The notes under the pieces were generated by a model that did no database searches, was not told the DNA's origin, and worked only from the letters and a program-made list of their open reading frames with translations. Position numbers and translations under genes: made by a program. 13,785 bases of DNA from Fragilaria radians (taxonomy: Eukaryota > Bacillariophyta > Fragilariophyceae > Fragilariales > Fragilariaceae): contig CAAAJI010000131.1 of NCBI GenBank assembly GCA_900642245.1, positions 1 to 13,785 of the forward strand, written 5' to 3'. Shown piece after piece: positions 8,299 through 13,785 of the stretch (position 1 is its first letter; every line of letters starts with the position of its first letter).

Positions 8299-8688
8299 AT
8301 GTCAAAAAGAGTCTCAATCTTCGCATTGAAAAGTAAAAAGCATCTTCTACCTCATCCAAAAGCACATTATTGCCACTACATTCAAGGATATGCATCTATG
8401 GCTCCACCCCACGCTTTTTTTATTTTATGGCATGCATTCATCACACCACATGGAGAACATGGATCCAATCACTATCGACCTAGATTTGAAACCTGGAATC
8501 AACGCTTTGCTTGGATAAAGCGAATGCCTGTACACTTTATAGAACTGTTTGGTTCCCAAATCATTTACCTCGCAATGATGTGGAATTATCGCTTGGAAGC
8601 ATTGGAAAAGTCAAGACTACGAGAAGAAGCTGGAAAAGAACAGGAAACATCAAAGACTTTAAATCAACATCTAGATATTGACAAATAA
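8299..8688 (+). CDS. Small unknown protein with one hydrophobic segment
   Basis: The frame encodes 129 residues, but the start is uncertain: ATG 8299 gives the longest product, and Met34 (ATG 8398) is an alternative. The part shared with the decayed copy at 4260-4559 begins only near residue 46. The C-terminal ~85 residues look like the conserved core: PHGEHGSNHYRPRFETWNQR, then a basic stretch (FAWIKRMP), a hydrophobic segment with one possible membrane helix (FIELFGSQIIYLAMMW, about 82-97), then a charged helix (EALEKSRLREEAGKEQE) and a polar end. The short length, single hydrophobic span and charged tail would suit an accessory subunit of an organelle membrane complex, but I do not recognise the family. 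It ends 38 bases from the tail of the thymidylate kinase gene. Upstream exons may be missing from the model. Confidence 0.6.
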   Translation: MSKRVSIFALKSKKHLLPHPKAHYCHYIQGYASMAPPHAFFILWHAFITPHGEHGSNHYRPRFETWNQRFAWIKRMPVHFIELFGSQIIYLAMMWNYRLEALEKSRLREEAGKEQETSKTLNQHLDIDK

Positions 8689-8985
8689 AATTAAACCTTC
8701 GTCTGGCTTGAAGATTATTCAACTTGCTAATTGTGGCTTGATTCATAAATATCTGACGACCATAATTGTTGAAGCAGTTTTCCCTCCGAAACCTCTTCTA
8801 GCACTTTATTCACTATGCTAACAATGTCCATTGTTACAGCTTCTACTGTCTGAGATGCATCTATCACGTGCCATGATATATGTCCTTCATCCAGCTTTTG
8901 CAACTCATCAAATCTTGCACGTACACGAAGCTGAAACTCCCGCTTTTCGTATCGCTCGCCCCCATACCTGAAATGTGCCGAGATA
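8434..8985 (+). repeat. Partial segmental duplication, intact copy
   Basis: This is the counterpart of 4301-4800 in direct orientation, about 4.1 kb away. It spans the 3' part of the small plus-strand gene, the 38-base convergent gap, exon 2 of thymidylate kinase, the splice acceptor and the start of the intron. Here both genes are complete, so this is taken as the parental or surviving locus. Confidence 0.85.
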
Positions 8986-9535
8986 TACCACAGTACCAGA
9001 GATACAAATTCAATTAGAACGTCAACGCAACAAAATTAAGGTCCACATTGATGATTATCGCTACATACCCTCCTCGCTGTTCCGATAACTCCTGAGAAAG
9101 GTTTAAAAAAATTACTGCATCTGGAGCTGGAAGTCCCACATCAGGACCTTGACACCATTTTGTCGACAATCCCTTTGCGGAGGAGAATGCGACACCAGAA
9201 TGAGCGTAACGATCGCAGATGACTGTAGTTCCTTCCGATAATGCCTTTGTCAGAGTTGGTGCAGCCTCCCATCGATTAGCACTAAACAGTAAGTGAATGG
9301 CACGATCATCAAGGTGTTGAGAAGACTGCAAGTATCCATTGATTAAGGTCCCGACCGAAGTGGTTCGATCTGGAAATCGCATCGCCAAAGCTGTTATACC
9401 CATGGAAAGTAAATGTTTAAGTAGAATACTGCATTGGGTTGTTTTACCACAACGGTCAACACCTTCCAAAACAATGAAGGCACCACGAGGAGAAGAAGGA
9501 AGATTGGTTGCTGTATCAGTTGGAAGAGGAATCAT
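8727..9535 (-). CDS. DTYMK: Thymidylate kinase (dTMP kinase), two exons
   Basis: Phosphorylates dTMP to dTDP with ATP, an essential step to dTTP. Exon 1 is 9535-9069 and exon 2 is 8967-8727; the 101-base intron (9068-8968) begins GTATGT and ends TTTCAG. The joined frame gives 235 residues, close to the eukaryotic enzyme at a little over 200. Visible motifs: P-loop GVDRCGKTTQ (25-34, Lys31), FPDRTTSVG (54-62), SANRWE (85-90), the DRY motif in ICDRYAHSGVAFSSAKG (106-122), GLPAPDAVIFLNL (134-146), and, across the junction, RGGYGGERYEKREFQ of the lid, followed by VIDASQTVE. Reading through the intron would end in an unrelated tail, so splicing is required. No targeting peptide is evident. A broken copy of exon 2 lies at 4590-4782. 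Confidence 0.93.
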
Positions 9536-9664
9536 GGATCAAGGCCAAAAATGTGTAACTTCAAGAATTTCACTTTAGATTGAAAAAATGGCGGGAATGT
9601 GGTTGGGAATCGTGAATGAAGGCACTGGTGACTGGACAGAGATCAGGAAGATTTCATGTTACTT

Positions 9665-9819
9665 GAAAAATCCATTTTTCATCCTTACATTGAGTAAGGA
9701 TATACTAAATCAGATTTTGTGATCAAATCATGTGGCTATGATTGAAAAATCCAATCAGCCCTACATTGAGTACGGAAGTACTCAATCACATGTTGTGATC
9801 AAATCATGTTGCTATGATT
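9665..9819. repeat. Imperfect tandem repeat, two ~78-base units
   Basis: Unit 1 (9665-9743) and unit 2 (9744-9819) both begin GAAAAATCCA, contain TACATTGAGTA, and end with nearly the same 27 bases (from TGTGATCAAATCATG to GCTATGATT). A third unit may begin at 9820 and break off. It lies in the 5' flank of thymidylate kinase, about 130 bases upstream of its start codon. Unit 2 contains a perfect hairpin (see 9765-9786). Confidence 0.8.
9765..9786. repeat. Perfect 9-bp inverted repeat with GGAA loop
   Basis: ATTGAGTAC, the loop GGAA, then GTACTCAAT. The equivalent site in tandem unit 1 (around 9688-9709) keeps a weaker version, ATTGAGTA and TACTAAAT with a six-base spacer. It could be a protein-binding palindrome upstream of the kinase gene or a remnant of a small foldback element; no function can be assigned from sequence alone. 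Confidence 0.6.
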
Positions 9820-10700
9820 GAACTATCCATGAACACAAAAGAAGGAAACATTTTGACAAAGAAATTAGAAGAGAACAAAATTATAATTTTATTACGTCTG
9901 CATCATTGGTTTTACCGTCTGCTAGGGTAAATACTGTTGTTTTGTAGAAACAGACACCTTGTCAAGAAGAGCGGTTGTGGTCTCAACAATTTGCATTGAG
10001 TTAAACTGGGGTATCCACATTTGATTCTAGTTGCTAACTTTGCAACTCAGCTTAAGTTATGGAATATACACACAATATGATCAAAGGAAACGCATTCAAT
10101 ACAGGAGTAGTAAAAGGAGCTTCAAACACTTTATGGAAGTATCCTGACAATTATGAAGGGTGCTGGATTACAAGCTGACATTTGAAATGGTATCGGGGGA
10201 TGTGCATCTATTGCAATCTTTATGAGTGGAGGAGAGGGACAGAGTAGTAGAGTGCATTGAGATATTCACTATGGAAACATGCAATAAGTTCATCTTCTCA
10301 TGCTAAATTGATAGGTATTAGCACTTTCTTTGCAGCATCTGTTATGCGGGTTCCAGGACCAAAAATAGCGCTATATTGAGGAAGATTCTGTATGTTTCTA
10401 GTTTACTCGCAAAAACATGCCCGAAAGGTATTCAGGAAGTTCAACAAAGCAATTCTGAAGCATGATAGTATCCCAAAAGGCGATGTAGGAAGACATGCAG
10501 CGTGAACAATGCAAAACATAGGAAAAGCATTGAACTAAGGAAATAGATACCTGGGTATTTAAGATTTGAAGCCTGAGCCACGACTAAGTCGTGAAAACAT
10601 TTTAGCAAGGGAAGAAAATCTCTTGTTTCCATGTTCGAATAACGGTGGATGATCATGAATGGTTGGCCTTTTGTAAGCTCATGCATTATTTCTGATCACC
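9820..10700. other. Spacer with scattered coding-like fragments
   Basis: No intact gene is supported, apart from the possible relic at 10298-10387 listed separately. A plus frame at about 10078-10176 (MIKGNAFNTGVVKGASN...) and an 81-codon minus frame at 10441-10686 are open but unrecognised. The latter would start only 15 bases from the start of the plus-strand gene at 10701. Confidence 0.35.
10298..10387 (-). pseudogene. Possible methylmalonyl-CoA mutase C-terminal relic
   Basis: A minus-strand frame of 29 codons ending in TGA reads YSAIFGPGTRITDAAKKVL. This closely resembles the C-terminal end of the cobalamin-binding domain of methylmalonyl-CoA mutase, where a 'GVS..FGPGTRI..AA..VL' stretch occurs. 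A CATACAG sequence just upstream would serve as a splice acceptor, so it could be a last exon. I found no other mutase domain nearby, and the frame ends earlier than the family's usual tail. A relic is the likeliest reading; the stretch is short enough that chance cannot be ruled out. Confidence 0.3.
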
Positions 10701-10981
10701 ATGCAACGTGCGTTCCGGAGCATGGTACGACAATTTGATAGTGAGAGCCCGAAAGAAGTACCATTAGAGGACAGACACAGGACAGGTAAGGGTTTTCCGT
10801 ATTATGTACATTTCGCGACGATTGCAAGCTATTGATGGCATTACGTCAATCCTAAAATTTCAATCTTGTGATTACATTACGAATTCAAATTAATTTATTC
10901 AAAGTTGCTTGTGAAAGCCTAAAGAAACATGGAAGATCATCAATCTATAGCAAAATTGATTATTTGGAATTGGAAGCATAA
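10701..10981 (+). CDS. Tiny two-exon gene, 53-residue unknown protein
   Basis: Exon 1 is 10701-10785 and exon 2 is 10905-10981. The 119-base intron (10786-10904) has donor ACAG|GTAAGG and acceptor TTCAAAG, with an AT-rich 3' part. The phase joins exactly, and exon 2 runs 25 codons to TAA. The product starts MQRAFRSMVRQFD, an Arg-rich, acid-free N-terminus that could be a mitochondrial presequence, then SPKEVPLEDRHRT, and ends CESLKKHGRSSIYSKIDYLE. An in-frame TAA lies 27 bases upstream of the ATG. Neither exon is long enough to be noticed alone; the support is the good splice sites and preserved frame. The family is not recognised; a small mitochondrial subunit is a guess. It ends 31 bases from the convergent rhodanese gene. 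Confidence 0.55.
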
Positions 10982-11012
10982 AATAACTGCATGTCAGATA
11001 TCTGGAAACAAA

Positions 11013-11600
11013 TCATCTAGGATGACATAAGTGCTGTGTGGCTCGCACAGCCGACTTCTTGGCGACTTGACAAGTACGTAATTTAACTTCAATTGCTGAG
11101 AATTTTTCTGTATGATATGATTCTGCGGCGCAATCCCATTTGTCCCCGAAGCAATGTACTCGAAAGACCTTCTGCTGTGTCAATGGATCAATAAGTGGTG
11201 CAGCATCAGGGATAGTAGAGTTCTGAAGGACATGAGTGTATGCAAGGATTCCATCCAAATTGTAGATAGGCCAATCGTGCCCTAACAAGTCTTTCAATCG
11301 TTGACCTTCTAATCCGGATCGATACCCTACAGAACAGTAGGCTATAATGGGTTTATCTTTTGGAAGCTTCTTAACATCGCCGAGATCTTGCAACCGAATA
11401 GCTCCTCGAATCATGCTTACGTCTTGTTCCGGCTTGGTTCTGCAGTCTACTAAAATCACGTCGTCGACATTATACTGCTCTAAAAACTGCTGGGAAGTGA
11501 GAGCTGGAACTGACTTTTGAAATTTATGTTGGCAATGAGAGCTCATACGAGCGCAAGCTTGCTGTTTTGTTTCTTGAATATCGCTCTGACCATTGTCCAT
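11013..11600 (-). CDS. Single-domain rhodanese-like protein
   Basis: 195 residues, no intron. Rhodanese domains carry sulfur as a persulfide on a catalytic cysteine, or act as related phosphatase or binding modules. The domain spans about 32-125: an entry strand VILVDCRTKPEQ (48-59), the IRGAIRL stretch (64-70), PIIAYCSVGYRSG (84-96) with active Cys89 in the six-residue loop CSVGYR, and a closing WPIYNLDGILAY (110-121). The Cys and Arg of the loop suggest activity. After it comes KVFRVHCFGDKWDCA (144-158), an extension also seen in some bacterial and algal single-domain rhodaneses, and then a basic, Cys-containing tail. The N-terminus (MDNGQSDIQE) is not an obvious signal or transit peptide, so a cytosolic location is likely. 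The sulfur acceptor is unknown. It diverges from the kaptin-like gene. Confidence 0.88.
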   Translation of the reverse strand: MDNGQSDIQETKQQACARMSSHCQHKFQKSVPALTSQQFLEQYNVDDVILVDCRTKPEQDVSMIRGAIRLQDLGDVKKLPKDKPIIAYCSVGYRSGLEGQRLKDLLGHDWPIYNLDGILAYTHVLQNSTIPDAAPLIDPLTQQKVFRVHCFGDKWDCAAESYHTEKFSAIEVKLRTCQVAKKSAVRATQHLCHPR

Positions 11601-11780
11601 ATTTTACCAACTCTATATTAGCCGGAGCCTTTTATCCTGTTAACCTGTTAACCCTTAACCCTTCTGCAATTCATCAGTTATCAATGGGGTTTCTTTTGTT
11701 GGCGGGAAATACTTACAAGATACTGCACCATATTTGGTTTGGTATTAAACAATCCAAACTTTACGAATAGACTTAATGGC
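11601..11780. promoter_or_regulatory. Shared divergent promoter region, rhodanese / kaptin-like
   Basis: 180 bases separate the start codons of two head-to-head genes, so both promoters and 5' leaders must fit here. It includes a direct repetition, TGTTAACC-TGTTAACC, followed by CTTAACCCTT (about 11638-11661). No TATA box or other element can be assigned with confidence. Confidence 0.45.
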
Positions 11781-13016
11781 ATGGAATTTCACATAACAAA
11801 GTACTCCCGATTGGTCAATCCCACGACATGTTACTCAGGACTTTCAAGCATTTCAAAAGATGGAATAGGATATATGGCGACTGAAAACGACTGGATTCAG
11901 TTTTCCTTGGACGATGATGATGAATGCGTGATTTCAGGTCGTGCGTTGCCTCCAATTAATCATTCATCATCCTGCATTTGTGTAGGCCATGCTTGGCAGG
12001 AAGATCAGCAAGCGTTTGTAATGCTTTGTAAGAGCCCGTCACTAGATGGATCGAACCGCTGTATGTCAAGCGATAGAATCCTCTTGGCAAAAACCAACCA
12101 TTCGGATCCATCCAATCGAGATTCTGGAGGCATGAGTGTGGGAGTGGAAGCCAACTCAACAATTAACGTCGATACTACAAATGACGTGACTGAGGAATCT
12201 AAACGACAGTCCATTCTTATATGGAAGAATACTAATGGCGTACAAGAAAAAACCCTCTCCTATCGATTATTAGCACCTACCTTTTCCAAAGTAGCCGAAA
12301 ATCAATTTTTGTTATGGGCAGGCTCAGCAGATGACTCTGAACTACGATGCTTCCGATGTAATCCATCAGGAATAGAAATGATTCGAATTCAAAATTATGA
12401 AAATTCACAACCTGTGACAAGTCCTATATTATCCATTGCGGCATGTGACAACTCGGATTCTCAACTAGTATCTCGTATTGCCTTAGGATGTCAAGATGGT
12501 ACAGTGCAAATTGTAACCTTCAACTGGCTTAACGGAGGTCTTTCTGTTCTCAACTCGTACAGGGTCAATGTGGATGGCCCTATCCTATCACTTTGTTTGA
12601 CCTCATCACGGTTGTTGGTTGGGTCAATGTGCGGTTATGTATGCCAACTGATATTAACTGTCGACGATTGGGGAGAACCCTCTATGGTTGTTTCTGGATT
12701 ATGGGACGAGCGATATCAAGCAGACGATGCGGTACTGGCTGTGCAAGAGTGGATGGAGGGTCGAATAGTCATTGGTACCTATAGTGGTCGAGTACTATGT
12801 CATGTCCTAACTCTTACAGAACAAAATTCTTACCTACAAGAATGGTCCTGTCGATTTCCCGATGCAATTCATGCATTGTCACAGAAAGAGAAGAAGCTTC
12901 TCATTACTACACGAACCTCTCTGTTTTGTGTAGACGCAAAGGAAAAGTATTGTGTTGAACATGCAAAACGGCGATTGATTAAGTTACTGGACACAAATCG
13001 ATTAACTCTTGTGTAA
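11781..13016 (+). CDS. KPTN: Kaptin-like beta-propeller protein
   Basis: 411 residues from ATG 11781; the open frame extends 14 codons upstream, but only to a TTG, so the ATG is chosen. Repeated beta-strand blocks fit a propeller: FLLWAGSADDSELRCF, IALGCQDGTVQIV (234-246), VDGPILSLCL (264-273), RLLVGSMCGYVCQL and RIVIGTYSGRVLCH (328-341), then LLITTRTSLFCV and a basic C-terminal helix. The order 'LGCQ.G.V', a 'DGPI' strand, 'V.ATYG..LLCY'-type strand and a late hydrophobic blade followed by a helix is that of human kaptin, which has a similar length (436). In animals kaptin belongs to KICSTOR, which restrains TORC1 on lysosomes, and was first described as actin-associated. The role in an alga is unknown. 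A middle Ser/Asn/Thr-rich stretch (about 105-145) is probably a loop. No intron. Confidence 0.7.
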   Translation: MEFHITKYSRLVNPTTCYSGLSSISKDGIGYMATENDWIQFSLDDDDECVISGRALPPINHSSSCICVGHAWQEDQQAFVMLCKSPSLDGSNRCMSSDRILLAKTNHSDPSNRDSGGMSVGVEANSTINVDTTNDVTEESKRQSILIWKNTNGVQEKTLSYRLLAPTFSKVAENQFLLWAGSADDSELRCFRCNPSGIEMIRIQNYENSQPVTSPILSIAACDNSDSQLVSRIALGCQDGTVQIVTFNWLNGGLSVLNSYRVNVDGPILSLCLTSSRLLVGSMCGYVCQLILTVDDWGEPSMVVSGLWDERYQADDAVLAVQEWMEGRIVIGTYSGRVLCHVLTLTEQNSYLQEWSCRFPDAIHALSQKEKKLLITTRTSLFCVDAKEKYCVEHAKRRLIKLLDTNRLTLV

Positions 13017-13074
13017 AAGAGCAGCAATATCGATAACTCGTACAAAACTCAGAAGTTTGTTCTTGTGATTGTCA

Positions 13075-13482
13075 TCAGTCTATAAAGCCTGCTTCTACAC
13101 AGAATTTCAGTAAATCCTGAAGGATTCGATAGATCCGCATGGTTTGACCTTGTTTGCTAACCTTGATGATTTCAATCCATTGCGCCTTTAGAGTGGCAGC
13201 AGTCTTCCTTGTTTTTAAGGATGCCAAGAAGCGTCCCACATCGCTGTCTAAAGATCCATCAAAGCTGAGGTATTGTTCTCCTAAGGACGTGATTTTGTAT
13301 CCAAAGGGATTCCAACCTCCAGGAATCAATCCACCTCCGCGTGGAATACCAATGAAGGGTGTCGCATGATTTATCGTAACGAATGGTAACGGTGTTTTCT
13401 TACATGCCACTACATGAGGGAGGAGAGAGAGGGCAATTAAAATGAAGCAAAGCGTAAATTGACGAAAGTTGTCACGTCTCAT
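13075..13482 (-). CDS. Small secreted or plastid-routed unknown protein
   Basis: 135 residues, no intron. It begins MRRDNFRQF, then a hydrophobic run TLCFILIALSLLPHVVA (about 10-26), a typical signal peptide with likely cleavage at VVA-C or ACK. The diatom plastid motif (ASAF-like, with F after cleavage) is absent, so secretion or an endomembrane location is more likely than the plastid. The mature part has a Gly/Pro-rich segment (GIPRGGGLIPGGWNPFGYKI, about 45-64), a compact block LSFDGSLDSDVGRFLASLKT, and a C-terminal helical half (QWIEIIKVSKQGQTMRIYRI) ending VEAGFID. These look conserved and foldable, but I cannot name the family. The stop lies 58 bases from the end of the kaptin-like gene. 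Confidence 0.72.
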   Translation of the reverse strand: MRRDNFRQFTLCFILIALSLLPHVVACKKTPLPFVTINHATPFIGIPRGGGLIPGGWNPFGYKITSLGEQYLSFDGSLDSDVGRFLASLKTRKTAATLKAQWIEIIKVSKQGQTMRIYRILQDLLKFCVEAGFID

Positions 13483-13589
13483 CTGAATTGTAATTTTGGT
13501 AAAATCAAGATGCCAATTTGGTACTGTACTGGAAGTACTGTTATTTTACATTAATTGTCCAACACGCATCAAATTAATGCTGCAAAAAC
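13483..13589. promoter_or_regulatory. Compact divergent promoter region
   Basis: 107 bases separate the start codon of the minus-strand secreted protein from that of the plus-strand gene at the right edge. Both transcripts would have to start here or inside the opposite gene. It contains an imperfect inverted repeat, GGTACTGTACTGGAAGTACTG (about 13519-13539). No core promoter element is identified. Confidence 0.35.
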
Positions 13590-13785
13590 ATGGGCGGCAT
13601 TCTTCCTTGGATTGTGGCGATATTATTTCACGTATCAGGGTTATGCTTTCATTCAACTTTTGCTTTTTCACCGCAACCACTGGAATCAAAGCGAATTCTT
13701 TCTTCGTTGATTTGTCAAAACCAAATCCCACCAGAAGTCAAGGAATTGAATCTTTTCGATACCGAGGGTTGGAGAATTATTCAAA
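13590..13785 (+). CDS. Probable plastid-targeted protein, N-terminus only
   Basis: From ATG 13590 the frame is open for 65 codons to the window end, so the gene is cut off. It is the first ATG after an in-frame TAA at 13575. The start MGGILPWIVAILFHVSGLCF forms a signal-peptide core, followed by HSTFAFSPQPLESKR. In diatoms, nuclear-encoded plastid proteins carry a signal peptide whose cleavage site has the pattern A-F-x-P, with Phe at +1, then a short basic transit region. 'FA|FSP' fits, so import across four membranes is inferred. The remainder (KELNLFDTEGWRIIQ) does not identify the mature protein. A second frame from ATG 13577 is also open to the edge, but it has no such features. Confidence 0.6.
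   Translation, partial: MGGILPWIVAILFHVSGLCFHSTFAFSPQPLESKRILSSLICQNQIPPEVKELNLFDTEGWRIIQ

Noticed and set aside
9014..9068. Reading thymidylate kinase straight through to a stop at 9014 (173 residues)
   Set aside because: The tail after RGG is unrelated to the family, while splicing at GTATGT/TTTCAG restores the lid and C-terminal motifs in frame.
9339..9578. 79-codon plus frame over the thymidylate kinase exon 1
   Set aside because: It is antisense to a confidently identified kinase exon and has no recognisable features.
10441..10686. 81-codon minus frame as a gene diverging from 10701
   Set aside because: It would leave only 14 bases between opposite start codons, has no recognised domain, and splicing options gave no consistent continuation. 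It remains possible but is unsupported.
11567..11770. 67-codon plus frame between the rhodanese and kaptin-like genes
   Set aside because: It overlaps the rhodanese start and the divergent promoter region and has no features beyond chance.
11739..11780. Longer N-terminus (14 more codons) for the kaptin-like protein
   Set aside because: The extension begins at TTG, not ATG, and the first ATG at 11781 gives a sensible length. Non-ATG starts are rare in nuclear genes.
11956..12214. Two minus frames inside the kaptin-like gene
   Set aside because: They are shadows of the coding strand, with no domain or plausible start context.
13546..13731. 61-codon minus frame at the right edge
   Set aside because: It is antisense to the signal-peptide/FSP reading, which has specific features, whereas this frame has none.
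1..13785. tRNA, rRNA, CRISPR array or phage/defence cluster
   Set aside because: I scanned both strands for T-arm-like GTTCGAAT sequences in cloverleaf context, regularly spaced repeats and nuclease or defence gene sets. None was found; the only nuclease is the lone endonuclease V.

Overview
The window looks like nuclear DNA of a diatom or a close stramenopile relative. The evidence is: short GT-AG introns (75, 101 and 119 bases in the three models built here); a secreted protein made of P-S/T-x-x tetrads, a style common in diatoms; decayed Ty1/copia pol fragments of the diatom (CoDi-like) kind; and, at the right edge, the start of a protein with a signal peptide followed by an F-S-P motif like the diatom plastid-import presequence. 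I see no tRNA, rRNA, CRISPR array or bacterial-style operon.

Left half (about 1-7600): AT-rich and gene-poor. It holds one convincing gene, a two-exon gene for a secreted Ser/Thr/Pro-repeat protein (154-1017, minus). The rest is relics. There are three copia pol remnants on the minus strand (1954-2280, 4945-5306, 6000-6202). There is an unrecognised broken frame at 3171-3767. A partial, decayed duplicate (4301-4800) carries the 3' ends of two convergent genes whose counterparts lie at 8299-9535. A perfect 43-base direct repeat (3-45 and 2816-2858) brackets the first 2.8 kb.

Right half (7679-13785): dense with genes. In order: a short bacterial-type endonuclease V (plus); an unrecognised small protein with one hydrophobic segment (plus), tail-to-tail with a two-exon thymidylate kinase (minus); a 1.1-kb spacer with a hairpin-bearing tandem repeat and a possible methylmalonyl-CoA mutase relic; a tiny two-exon gene for a 53-residue protein (plus), tail-to-tail with a single-domain rhodanese (minus); a kaptin-like beta-propeller (plus) diverging from the rhodanese; a secreted small unknown protein (minus) tail-to-tail with it; and the start of a probable plastid-targeted protein (plus) diverging from that.

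The genes are ordinary neighbours, not parts of one pathway. Thymidylate kinase makes dTDP for DNA synthesis. Endonuclease V acts on deaminated nucleic acid. A kaptin homologue would be expected in nutrient/TOR signalling or actin-linked roles. I found no convincing new multi-gene system. The most informative points are the probable bacterial origin of the endonuclease V, the kaptin homologue in an alga, the decayed double-gene duplication, and two small genes visible only after splicing or at the window edge.
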